Notes under the pieces: generated by a model | The model's database searches: none | Seen by the model: only the letters and a program-made list of their open reading frames with translations | Told to the model about the DNA's origin: nothing | Program-made: the position numbers and the translations under genes | Shown here: piece after piece, positions 9,242 through 17,656 of the stretch | Layout: every line of letters begins with the position of its first letter | Position numbering within the stretch: the stretch's first letter is position 1 | Assembly: GCA_937921595.1 (NCBI GenBank) | Contig: CAKZTD010000134.1 | Location: 1-32,839, forward strand | Source of the DNA: an uncultured Saprospiraceae bacterium | GTDB taxonomy: Bacteria; Bacteroidota; Bacteroidia; Chitinophagales; Saprospiraceae | DNA length: 32,839 nt | Direction: 5' to 3'

Positions 9242-9583
9242 TTTGCATTACTTAATTCTAAATTAAAAACTCATTTATTCCTAAATACGGTCATTTATAA
9301 AACCAACTTTTCGTTTATCAAATCTGATAAAATAGCTTGGGATATTATGAAAATAATTCTGGAATCTTCCTAGATAGTTTAAACTCTTTTAGACTATTAT
9401 TTCACTTTGTAAGGTAAAAAACCTTATTTTTAGGCATTCTATTACGTTTTCCCCTCTATTTCAAATTCCGATTTAAATTTTAACTAGACAATAGCACATG
9501 ATCTATTAAGATCATATTGCACATATTCTATTGGCCTGCTTAGTATTAAGAATTACAATTTTTACACATACAACAGACAAACT
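9242..9583. other. 342-bp intergenic spacer with a weak hairpin and a palindrome
   Basis: No reading frame of note is present. A small hairpin, AAGGT-AAAAA-ACCTT followed by ATTTTT (about 9411-9431), could be a weak terminator for the BNR gene. A palindrome, ATGATCT-atta-AGATCAT (9498-9515), lies about 70 bp before the lysyl oxidase gene. A TTG at about 9531 followed by TACAATTT about 20 bp later is a poor promoter match. The rest is AT-rich and I see nothing else in it. Confidence 0.5.
9498..9515. promoter_or_regulatory. Palindrome upstream of the lysyl oxidase gene, possible operator
   Basis: A perfect 7-bp inverted repeat with a 4-base spacer (ATGATCT-atta-AGATCAT) sits 68 bp before the ATG at 9584. 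Its size suits a dimeric helix-turn-helix regulator. It has no U-tract, so it is not a terminator. Role inferred from form and position only. Confidence 0.25.
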
Positions 9584-12500
9584 ATGAACTTTAATTTACT
9601 CACCAAAAGGTGCAGGTTACAATTGGTAATCTTTGCTTTTCTTTGCATTAATTCCATTTCTTTATTCGCGCAGCCAGATTTAATCGTTGTAGAAAGCGCT
9701 TTACAGAATTCTTTTCAGGTCCAAACTTTAAACAGTGATGACCAATGCTATCTGAATGAAGGATGTGTAAATGGTTTGGGACAAAGAGATATCATCCGAT
9801 TTACAACCCACATTAAAAATATCGGTAATCAGGATTTTTATGTTGGGTCACCTCCAGGTAATCCTGCTGATGAAAATGAAGTTTGGGAATATGACGAATG
9901 TCATGGTCACTGGCATTATGAAGGCTATGCCGAGTACAAACTTTTTGATGAAAATAACATTGAAATTCCAATAGGATTTAAAAATGGATTTTGTCTAATT
10001 GATATTGAATGTTCAGGTGGTGGTAATTTTACTTATACTTGTTCGAACCAAGGAATCTCTGCAGGTTGTGGTGATGTTTATAGTTCAGGACTAGATTGTC
10101 AATGGATTGATATTACAGATGTTCCTGATGGCAGATACCGTTTGGAGCTTCGAGTAAATTGGGACCAAGATCCGGATGCCAATGGAAATTATGAAACCAG
10201 TTATACCAATAACACTGGATCAATTTGTTTTGATTTAGAAAGAATGGCTGGAGAGGTGAGTGTTGATGTCGTTGGTAATGGTTGTGATCCAGATGTAGAT
10301 TGTTCTGAAGTTACTCTAGCAATAACCTTAGATAATTATCCTGAAGAAACAAGCTGGGAAATTCGAAACGCAAGTGGCCAGCCAGTCGCTACTGGCGGAA
10401 CTTATGGAAATCAACCAGACGGTTCAACGGTTACTCAAGTGATTTGCTTAGAGTCGGGATGTTATGATTTTATTATCAATGATAGTTATGGCGATGGTAT
10501 TTGTTGTGGCTATGGAAATGGGAGTTATGCGCTGATGGATGATTCCGGAAACAGTTTAGCTTCAGGAGGGTCTTTCACTAATTCCGAAACAACTAATTTT
10601 TGTATCACTACCGTTCCTCCTCCATGTACCGATAACGACAATGATGGTATTTGTGCAGCTGATGATTGTGATGATAATAACGATATGGTACCGGCTCCTC
10701 CAGGAGCATCTTGCGATGATGGAGATCCAAATACGGATCATGATGAAATCGGAGCTGATGGTTGTACTTGTGCAGGTGATCCAATTGGACCGCATGATGA
10801 TTGCGATGATATTTCAATTTCAGCAAATGGAGATTATATCATCATCAATGGATTTGAAATCTTCCCTCATGTAAATATTCAAGTATTTAATAGTAACTGG
10901 AGTTTGGTTGATAATTGTGTGGATGATTGTGGAACGACTTATGGTTATGGCCCAGCTGACGAAGGAGTTTATTATGTGAGTGTAAAAACCTTTGACGAAA
11001 ATTGGGGCTATGAATGTGATCTTTTAGTAGACGTAACGGTAACTGGTGGTCCATGTCCAGATGTTGATCAAGATGGGGTTTGCGCAGCAAATGACTGTGA
11101 TGACAATAATCCAAATCTTCCAACGACAGTTGGTAGTGCTTGTAATGATGGAAATGCTGATACAGAGAATGATGAAATTCAGGCGGATGGTTGTACTTGT
11201 GAAGGAACTCCAATTGGTGGTTGCACTGATTCAGATAATGATGGGGTTTGTGAAGATGACGATTGCGATGATAACAATCCAAATATTCCAGCAACGGTTG
11301 GTTCAGCTTGTGATGATGGAAATGTAAATACAATCGACGATCAAATTCAATCGGATGGTTGTACCTGTGAAGGCACACCAAATGGTGGAGGTGGAACTTG
11401 TGATGATATTATTATTTCAACTTCTCCAAACTCTATTTCGATTAGTCAATTAGATTTTCCGAATATCAATATTCAAATTTTTACTTCTAGCTGGAGTTTA
11501 TATTTCTCTTGTGTTAATAATTGTGGTGATCCTTTGGTATTGAATAATGTTCCGGAAGGTGGTTATATCGTCAGTGTAAAAACTTTTGATGAAAACTGGC
11601 AACAAGTCTGTGATTTATTAGAAGATCAAACCGTGCCAGGTGGTGGTGGATGTACAGATGCTGATGGTGATGGATATTGTGCAGCAGATGATTGCGATGA
11701 CAATAATCCAAGTCTTCCGGCTACGGTTGGAAGTTCGTGTAATGATGGAAATGCGAATACGGAGAATGATCAGATTCAAGCGGATGGTTGTACTTGTGAA
11801 GGTACACCAATAGGTAATTGTACCGATGCAGATAACGATGGTGTTTGTGAAGAAAACGATTGTAATGATAATGATCCAAACTTGCCCGCTCCTCCAGGAT
11901 CTACCTGTAGTGATGGTGATGCGAATACCATCAATGATGTGATCTTAGCGGATGGTTGTACTTGTGAAGGAACTCCTGAAGGAGAAGGTTGTGACCTGTC
12001 TTATTCGACTGGAGATGGAAGCATTACTTTCTCAGGATTGAATACTGCTCATGTAAATCTGAAACTTTTTGATGCATCTTTCAATGTTGTTTTTGCATGT
12101 ATCGATGATTGTCAAAATCCACAATTAGTAGATGGATTACCTGGAGGAACTTATTATGTAGATGTTCAATTGTTTGATGAGAATTGGCAGTCAGTTTGTT
12201 CCGTTGGTGAGTATACAGAAGTTACAAACTCGCAAGGATTCATGTCTAATGCTGGTTCAGAATATCTATATTTTATGGCAGTAAGATCCAACGATATTGT
12301 AAATCTTCAATGGATCGCAAATACAGATTATAGAAATCGACATTTTATAATTGAACGATCAGAAAACGGAAGTGAATTTACTCAGTTGGCTCAAATTCCT
12401 AGTCAGTTATTGGGAACTGCTTTTTCTACTTATTATCGAACGGATGATAATCCTTTCAATGGAACTAGTTTCTATAGAGTAAAAGAAGTTTTTGATAATG

Positions 12501-12805
12501 AGACATTCCGATATTCAACGGTTCGAGAAATCAAAATTGATTCTAAAGAGAAGCGATACAATATATTTCCAAACCCAACCTCAGGTCATATCAACTTAGA
12601 TCTACTTAGTTATAATGGTAAAAAGGCAAAGGTGTATTTGACTAATCAATTGGGTCAGATTGTTTATCGGCAAGATTTTGAAAGACTAGGAAGAGAATTG
12701 ATAGAGATGGATTTTAGTAAACTTCCAGGAGGTTTGTATTTTATCAATATTTCAATAGAAGGGCAGAAGCCGATTGGAGAGAAGTTGATGATTGCAAGAC
12801 TTTGA
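9584..12805 (+). CDS. T9SS-exported lysyl-oxidase-domain protein with calcium-binding-type Cys-rich repeats
   Basis: A 1073-aa protein with a signal peptide ending SISLFAQP. Residues about 31-220 closely match the lysyl oxidase catalytic domain: the copper motif C106-H107-G-H109-W-H111, Lys133 in GFKNGFCL and Tyr166 in CGDVYSSG, which match the lysine and tyrosine that form the LTQ cofactor in vertebrate enzymes, and DCQWIDITDVPDG, nearly identical to animal LOX. The copper amine oxidase oxidises lysine side chains to aldehydes that cross-link proteins. Next comes a Bacteroidota surface domain (YGDGICCGYGNGSY, near 300-345), then five Asp/Cys-rich repeats (NDGICAADDCDDNNP type) mixed with three copies of a beta domain (VSVKTFDENW), and a T9SS type A domain (FPNPTSGHINLDL). 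The likely job is extracellular cross-linking or amine oxidation; the physiological substrate is not shown. Confidence 0.92.
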   Translation: MNFNLLTKRCRLQLVIFAFLCINSISLFAQPDLIVVESALQNSFQVQTLNSDDQCYLNEGCVNGLGQRDIIRFTTHIKNIGNQDFYVGSPPGNPADENEVWEYDECHGHWHYEGYAEYKLFDENNIEIPIGFKNGFCLIDIECSGGGNFTYTCSNQGISAGCGDVYSSGLDCQWIDITDVPDGRYRLELRVNWDQDPDANGNYETSYTNNTGSICFDLERMAGEVSVDVVGNGCDPDVDCSEVTLAITLDNYPEETSWEIRNASGQPVATGGTYGNQPDGSTVTQVICLESGCYDFIINDSYGDGICCGYGNGSYALMDDSGNSLASGGSFTNSETTNFCITTVPPPCTDNDNDGICAADDCDDNNDMVPAPPGASCDDGDPNTDHDEIGADGCTCAGDPIGPHDDCDDISISANGDYIIINGFEIFPHVNIQVFNSNWSLVDNCVDDCGTTYGYGPADEGVYYVSVKTFDENWGYECDLLVDVTVTGGPCPDVDQDGVCAANDCDDNNPNLPTTVGSACNDGNADTENDEIQADGCTCEGTPIGGCTDSDNDGVCEDDDCDDNNPNIPATVGSACDDGNVNTIDDQIQSDGCTCEGTPNGGGGTCDDIIISTSPNSISISQLDFPNINIQIFTSSWSLYFSCVNNCGDPLVLNNVPEGGYIVSVKTFDENWQQVCDLLEDQTVPGGGGCTDADGDGYCAADDCDDNNPSLPATVGSSCNDGNANTENDQIQADGCTCEGTPIGNCTDADNDGVCEENDCNDNDPNLPAPPGSTCSDGDANTINDVILADGCTCEGTPEGEGCDLSYSTGDGSITFSGLNTAHVNLKLFDASFNVVFACIDDCQNPQLVDGLPGGTYYVDVQLFDENWQSVCSVGEYTEVTNSQGFMSNAGSEYLYFMAVRSNDIVNLQWIANTDYRNRHFIIERSENGSEFTQLAQIPSQLLGTAFSTYYRTDDNPFNGTSFYRVKEVFDNETFRYSTVREIKIDSKEKRYNIFPNPTSGHINLDLLSYNGKKAKVYLTNQLGQIVYRQDFERLGRELIEMDFSKLPGGLYFINISIEGQKPIGEKLMIARL
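10625..11985 (+). repeat. Coding super-repeat: five DxDxDG Cys-rich units with interspersed beta domains
   Basis: Each Cys-rich unit reads roughly C-x-D-x-D-x-DG-x-C-x-x-x-DCDDNNPxLP, then a GSxCxDG segment and DGCTCEGTP. Units start near 10625, 11054, 11223, 11651 and 11819. Beta domains containing FDENW follow units 1, 3 and 5 (the last extends to about 12225), giving the order R-B-R-R-B-R-R-B. DxDxDG loops of this kind (thrombospondin type 3 / MopE-like) bind calcium. Near-identical DNA between units suggests recent duplication. Confidence 0.8.
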
Positions 12806-12929
12806 TCAAGTTATCAAAGTAACAAGCAAACAACGCAGCGTAACAAGTAATTGATAAGTTAGCAAAGTAACAAGGAATTACCCATTGTTTCTTTGCTAAC
12901 TTATAAACTTGTTCCTTTATAAACTTGTT
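12806..12929. repeat. Fold-back array between convergent genes (ATAAGTTAGCAAAG inverted repeat)
   Basis: A perfect 14-bp inverted repeat, ATAAGTTAGCAAAG (12854-12867) and its complement (12891-12904), surrounds a 23-base centre that can pair a few more bases (ACAA/TTGT). Flanking it are partial copies of the same words: AAAGTAACAAG at 12815-12825, AGTAACAAG again at 12865-12873, and TTATAAACTTGTT twice (12901-12913, 12917-12929). The last copy overlaps the final codons of the minus-strand gene. It may serve as a bidirectional terminator, but direct plus inverted copies suggest a repeat element. Confidence 0.6.
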
Positions 12930-15900
12930 TTATTTTCCTCCCTTCCGGAGCGATCAATATTATTACTATTTGCTTGTTGCTTACCCATCAAAACAATATC
13001 CTGGACGTTCACATAATTCGGCGTATTGACAATGTAAAATAAAGCATCCGCAACATCGCTAGATTTTAAAGGCTGAAAATCGTTATAGATTTTAGCTTTT
13101 TCCTGATCTTCAAATCTCACAAAAGCAAATTCTGTTTCTTCTACATGTGCAGGACTTACTTGTCCTACTCGGATATTGTGTTTGTATAAATCCAGTCTCA
13201 TTGCTCTGGTTAAAGAATCAACCGCATGTTTAGTGGCACAGTATACATTTCCATTTGGATAAACTTCTTTTCCAGCAGTGGAACATACGTTAATAATATG
13301 TCCTGATTTTCTTTTTACCATATGCGGAGCGACTGCTCGGGTAAGGAAAAGTAGACCTTTGATATTGGTATCAATCATGGTATTCCAATCCTCAATATCC
13401 CCTTCATGAATCGGAGCAAAACCTTTTGCTAATCCAGCATTATTAATTAAAACATCAATGTTTCTCCATTCCTCATCTAGATTTTCTATCATGGATTTTA
13501 CCTCTGCTATATTTCTAACATCGAAATTTAAAGTTTTAATATCATTGTCATAAGTCTCTTTAAATTCAGTTTTTAAAGCTTCCAGACGATCTTCCCGTCG
13601 ACCAGTGATGATGATTTTAAAACCATGTTCCGCAAATTTTCTAGCAGTTGCTCTTCCAATTCCAGAAGTACCTCCAGTGATTAAAACAATTTTATCATTA
13701 TCGTAAACTGGAGCTGGAGGAGTTTTAGAAAGTGTTTGAGTATTTAGATCTTCTTGGTTTTTAAGATTAAAAGCAAGATCATTTTCAGGTGTTTTTAATT
13801 CTGAATTAATACTCCATGCTTTGCTATAATAAAGCGCTGCATTCATTTTGTCACCGAGTTTATGATAAAGCAAGGCTAGATCATAATTGACAAATTTATG
13901 ATTAGGATTAAGTTTTAATGTTTTTAAATAATTCTCTAATGCTTTTTTAGGTTTCCCTTGTTGTTCGTTTTGGATTAAACCTAATTGGTAATAAGCATCT
14001 TCATTTTTCGAATCTTGTTTAATTGCCTTTTTAAAATACTTAGCAGCTTGCTTAGGCTTTTCAGCATAAAATCCAGCAGTAATTAAACCTAGTTTATAAT
14101 ACACTCCAGTTTCTTCTGGGTGCAGATTAATGACTTTTTCATAATAGCTTTTTGCTAAAAGAAAATCATTATTCTGTTCAGAAATTTCTGCTAAAGCTTT
14201 ATAAGAAGGGTAGTGGTTTGGATCAAGTTTTATTATTTGCTCAAATTGAATAGCCGCTTTGTCAAGATCATTAGCTTCCTCTTTTAGAGTATGAGCATAC
14301 TGGTATCTTACTTCAACATTTTTAGGATGTTTTTCAATTAAAGCTTCAAAAGTTTTGCTTCCTTTTTGATGATCACCATCCATCATTAGTGCTCCAGCAG
14401 CTCCTAATGCTGAACTGATAAATATGGCTTGATCTTCAACCTCTTCATCCGTTTTTGCTCCTTCTAGAACATCCGCTTCATATATTTCTTGAACTAAGGC
14501 TTGTTGCTCTTCCTCCTCGTCGTCTTCCTCTTCTAATTCATCTGTTATATCTTCAACTTCAATACCTTCCATTGGATCGAAATCTTCTTCTTCCTCCTCT
14601 TCTAATTCATCAGTGATGTCTTCAACATCAATGCCTTCCATCGGATCAAAATCTTCTTCTTCTTCTTCTTCCAATTCATCGGTAATATCTTCAACTTCGA
14701 TACCCTCCATTGGGTCAAAATCGTCATTGGTTGGAGGTTCTTCTTCTAATATTTCAGGAGTGATATCTATGTTTTCTGGAATGATCTCATCAATAGCCTC
14801 TTCAGAAATGTTTTCTTCGATAGGAACAACAGGAGTATTTGGAATAATCGCCCCTATGGTGTCTTCTATAGTCGATTCAATTACTGGTTCGTTTATAACT
14901 GGCGGAATAACTTCTGCCACTATTTCTTCCTGGAAGACTTCATTCAAAGTTTTAGTACTTGAATTCTCTTTAATAGATTCAGAGTTCAAGTCAGAACGGT
15001 TATCAATATTAGGAAGTTCTGGAGATTCTATATGCTCTACTATATTTTCAGTTTCTAAATAATCAACTTGTTTTAAAACTTCATTGACCTCTTCTTCTTC
15101 TTTGAGCATTGCTTTTTCAGCTATAGTCAAAGGAGTTGTAGTTTTTACTTTACTAGCTATAGTTTCTGTTACCTTATTAATATTTGTTTTTGATGGAGTA
15201 TTTTTTTGAAACAAATCATTAATAGATGGTTTCTCAATCGGTGTATTTACCGGAGGAATATTACTAGAGTTAGCAGGGATCTTTGCAGAGATCTCTTCAA
15301 TGCTTTCAGCTGCTAGTTTTAATGAATCTGTTTTTGGAGATACTTTAGCATTTACCTTTTGAGCAAGTACTTCATTTAATGCTGGAGTCGATGTTGGATT
15401 AGAAACTCGGGAATTTATACTTGAAGGAGTAGGTGTACTTTTGGGAGCAGTATTAGTAGATGCGGTTGTGCTTGGAGTTGTTATACTGCTTTTACTTGCT
15501 CCAACTGACTTGATGTAATTTTGATGCAAGGTGGCATTGCCATGTTTTTTAAAAAACAATTCAAAATTATTGAAAACCAATTGGTCATAAGTCCAAAAAT
15601 CTTTGTTCCTCACTAATCTTAAAAAGTCTCCAATTTCACTTGATATTTCTTTTACACTTTGAAGCTTTGCATTGAACATCTCTTCATGAGCAGGTTCAAT
15701 AGATCGCTTTTGTTTACGCATTTCTAAATACTTCTCTTGCCAAAAATTCATATACCGAATCACATTGCTGACCCGACTAAATGAAGTCTCCACATTTCCG
15801 TTTGTATACTGGCCATCAACTACAACTATTCTCATAGATTCAGCCACAGAAGAATTTTGAAGAAAATTGAACATGTTTTGCATACAGACTTCATCCTTCA

Positions 15901-16093
15901 AAAGGTTGTCACTCAATAAGAGAATCCCTGGAACTTTAGTTTCAGCGATCAAAAAGGTCAAACCTTCGTTATTCTTTGTTTCTAAAGATGAAAGTGGGAT
16001 AAACGTGAAATTAGCTTTCCCTAATTTTTGAACAATGTCATTTGCTACAGACTTGTTTTCTTCACAGTAGGCAATGTATAATTTAGAAGACAT
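12917..16093 (-). CDS. TIR-like / TPR / short-chain dehydrogenase fusion protein
   Basis: A 1058-aa cytoplasmic protein without signal peptide. Residues 1-105 look like a TIR domain (LYIAYCEEN, alternating strands and helices, GILLLSDNLLKDEVC, MRIVVVDG), but the position of the NADase glutamate, three after Cys70, is Asn73. A helical part (about 110-190), a Ser/Thr/Pro-rich linker (190-330) and a very acidic stretch with three 23-residue repeats (FDPMEGIEVEDITDELEE) follow. About 552-764 are five to six TPR units (AIQFEQIIKLDPNHYPSY). The C-terminus (about 800-1035) is a complete classical SDR oxidoreductase: T806-G-G-T-S-G-I-G, NNAG, Ser in NVCSTAG, Y951-x-x-x-K955, so it should bind NAD(P)H and be active. 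The substrate is unknown. AT-rich TATAATTTG-like repeats fill the leader (16101-16169). The gene may be co-transcribed with the TlpA-like gene 90 bp upstream. Confidence 0.85.
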   Translation of the reverse strand: MSSKLYIAYCEENKSVANDIVQKLGKANFTFIPLSSLETKNNEGLTFLIAETKVPGILLLSDNLLKDEVCMQNMFNFLQNSSVAESMRIVVVDGQYTNGNVETSFSRVSNVIRYMNFWQEKYLEMRKQKRSIEPAHEEMFNAKLQSVKEISSEIGDFLRLVRNKDFWTYDQLVFNNFELFFKKHGNATLHQNYIKSVGASKSSITTPSTTASTNTAPKSTPTPSSINSRVSNPTSTPALNEVLAQKVNAKVSPKTDSLKLAAESIEEISAKIPANSSNIPPVNTPIEKPSINDLFQKNTPSKTNINKVTETIASKVKTTTPLTIAEKAMLKEEEEVNEVLKQVDYLETENIVEHIESPELPNIDNRSDLNSESIKENSSTKTLNEVFQEEIVAEVIPPVINEPVIESTIEDTIGAIIPNTPVVPIEENISEEAIDEIIPENIDITPEILEEEPPTNDDFDPMEGIEVEDITDELEEEEEEDFDPMEGIDVEDITDELEEEEEEDFDPMEGIEVEDITDELEEEDDEEEEQQALVQEIYEADVLEGAKTDEEVEDQAIFISSALGAAGALMMDGDHQKGSKTFEALIEKHPKNVEVRYQYAHTLKEEANDLDKAAIQFEQIIKLDPNHYPSYKALAEISEQNNDFLLAKSYYEKVINLHPEETGVYYKLGLITAGFYAEKPKQAAKYFKKAIKQDSKNEDAYYQLGLIQNEQQGKPKKALENYLKTLKLNPNHKFVNYDLALLYHKLGDKMNAALYYSKAWSINSELKTPENDLAFNLKNQEDLNTQTLSKTPPAPVYDNDKIVLITGGTSGIGRATARKFAEHGFKIIITGRREDRLEALKTEFKETYDNDIKTLNFDVRNIAEVKSMIENLDEEWRNIDVLINNAGLAKGFAPIHEGDIEDWNTMIDTNIKGLLFLTRAVAPHMVKRKSGHIINVCSTAGKEVYPNGNVYCATKHAVDSLTRAMRLDLYKHNIRVGQVSPAHVEETEFAFVRFEDQEKAKIYNDFQPLKSSDVADALFYIVNTPNYVNVQDIVLMGKQQANSNNIDRSGREENKTSL
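14524..14730 (-). repeat. Three 69-bp tandem repeats in the acidic region of the fusion gene
   Basis: The DNA encoding DFDPMEGI[ED]VEDITDELEE recurs with CCAT[TC]GG[AG]TC at 14569, 14638 and 14707, exactly 69 bp (23 codons) apart. Copies differ mainly at third positions, so the repeat is kept at the protein level. It lengthens a Glu/Asp-rich flexible linker between the TIR-like and TPR parts. Confidence 0.9.
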
Positions 16094-16183
16094 AAAGTAT
16101 TACAATTTGTGTGTTGAGAATATAATTTGTTTATATATAATTTGACGAAAATAAATTTATATAATTTTGTCCCGTCACGTAGT

Positions 16184-17524
16184 TTAATTTAGTTGATCTT
16201 TTTCGTTGAGTAAATCATTTACAAAAGATTTAAAATCACCAACGAAGGATTCATAAGTAGTGGTTGCAGGGCCTGAAAATCCAGTATGAATTCTTCTTAC
16301 CTTATTATTACGATCAATAAAGATCATTGTTGGATAAGATAAGATGTGATTGAGCATAGGTAGAGAAGCCGCAGCTTCTTTTTTATCAAAATACCCTCCA
16401 AGTAAGAGATCATAATTCATTCCAAATTTCTCCTTGTAATTTTTCAATGCTTTCATTGATTTATCTTTTTCTCGATACCTTTCAAAACCAATTGCAACCA
16501 CTTCGAGATCTTCATGATTGTTTTCTTTTAAATAATCAACCAAGAAGGCAGTTTCGTCTCGACAATTAGGGCACCAGGTTCCCATAATTTGAACGATTTT
16601 GACTTTATTTTGAAAGCGTTCTTCATCAAGACTGACCATTTGACCATTTATATTTTCCAAATTGAAATTAAAACGATCATAACCTTCTTTTAAGTAGGTC
16701 AAGGTATCAGGACTTCCAAGGGTGTACTCAGTATTACGGAAAGCTTTCCAAATTGTTTTATAATGAGAGCCAGATTGAAAAGATCCGACCAAAGATTCAT
16801 CTTCTAAGATTTTAGCCTCAAACAGAAAAGCATGTGCTCCATCAAAGCAAGAGAGGTAGGCTTTATTGTCTTGGACTGTTCCTTCAAGGAATCGATAATC
16901 TCCAGTTTCTGTTCTAAAAGTCCCCGTGAGATAGTTTCCTTTTTGTTCAAACTCACCAATCGCTGCATATGGATCCTCATCAGTAGAAAAAGTTGTTTCC
17001 CATTTTCCTGTAAGATCAATCACTGGAGGTTTTTTTAATTGGCTAAAACGATGGCCCTTTCCAAATTTAGCTTTAAAAGGTATTTTATAATCTGGTCCTC
17101 GATATGGAACAAACCAATTTCCAGCGATTTTGTCATCTTCAAAGCCAGCTCGAATATAGGTGCCATAAACAGGAAAGTTGATAAGGATGGAGTCATTATT
17201 AGATGCCCGATCATGCCAGGTGGTAATGTCATCAATTTTGATTCTTTCCGGACCATTGATGATTTCGATATGAAATTTAGTAGCATCCTCATAGATGACT
17301 TCGAAAGTAAAAGGTAGTTCACCTTCTGTAACTTCTGAAATACTTTGTACGATTTTGTCTTTGGTTCTTTTTCCTGTTTGAACAGGGATGCCGGCAGGAT
17401 GAAGCTCTAAAACTGCTCTCCATTTTCCAGGTGGTATGGTTGAATATTGGTTTTCAATAGTAAAACATCCTGAGAATGTAAAGCTAAGGAAGGCCAATAG
17501 AAGTAAGGTCCAGTATTTATACAT
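16184..17524 (-). CDS. TlpA/ResA-like thioredoxin-family lipoprotein
   Basis: A 446-aa protein starting with a lipoprotein signal (LLLLAFLSFTFSGC, Cys20). Residues about 25-260 are a beta-rich part with two lipocalin-like halves (KWRAVLELHPAG..., KWETTFSTDEDPY...) common in front of Bacteroidota redoxins. The C-terminal 160 residues are an AhpC/TSA-thioredoxin-type domain with the active site W-C318-P-N-C321 and a cis-Pro stretch (SYPTMIFID). This should be a periplasmic membrane-bound thiol:disulfide reductase, possibly serving cytochrome c maturation or Cys-rich secreted proteins. It reads toward the TIR-like/TPR/SDR gene, 90 bp away; a shared function is not evident. Redoxin fold is clear; partner is unknown. 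Confidence 0.88.
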   Translation of the reverse strand: MYKYWTLLLLAFLSFTFSGCFTIENQYSTIPPGKWRAVLELHPAGIPVQTGKRTKDKIVQSISEVTEGELPFTFEVIYEDATKFHIEIINGPERIKIDDITTWHDRASNNDSILINFPVYGTYIRAGFEDDKIAGNWFVPYRGPDYKIPFKAKFGKGHRFSQLKKPPVIDLTGKWETTFSTDEDPYAAIGEFEQKGNYLTGTFRTETGDYRFLEGTVQDNKAYLSCFDGAHAFLFEAKILEDESLVGSFQSGSHYKTIWKAFRNTEYTLGSPDTLTYLKEGYDRFNFNLENINGQMVSLDEERFQNKVKIVQIMGTWCPNCRDETAFLVDYLKENNHEDLEVVAIGFERYREKDKSMKALKNYKEKFGMNYDLLLGGYFDKKEAAASLPMLNHILSYPTMIFIDRNNKVRRIHTGFSGPATTTYESFVGDFKSFVNDLLNEKDQLN

Positions 17525-17656
17525 TTATATAGGGTTTGATCTCTGCTTAAAATTACAATTATTAAAGCGAATGTGTAAATGATTGGTAAAGTAAATGCAC
17601 AAATATCGGGATAAGTTCAAAATCCTTTAAGTCAATTCCTTATTTGGCGTGAAAAA

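Noticed and set aside
11046-11327. 93-aa plus-strand frame inside the lysyl oxidase gene
   Set aside because: It is a shifted frame of the Cys-rich repeats, rich in Met and Ile for that reason.
10887-11381. 164-aa minus-strand frame inside the lysyl oxidase gene
   Set aside because: Its His/Leu/Tyr-rich repetitive translation is the antisense of the Asp/Asn/Cys repeats.
10625-11985. Regular repeats considered as a CRISPR array
   Set aside because: The repeats are in-frame protein repeats of degenerate sequence, without constant direct repeats and unique spacers.
14613-15062. 149-aa Ser-rich plus-strand frame
   Set aside because: It is the antisense of the acidic repeat; Glu codons read backwards give Ser/Phe/Leu runs.
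17039-17317. 92-aa plus-strand and 95-aa minus-strand frames within the TlpA-like gene
   Set aside because: Both are shadows of the redoxin gene, whose own frame has a lipobox and a WCPNC motif.
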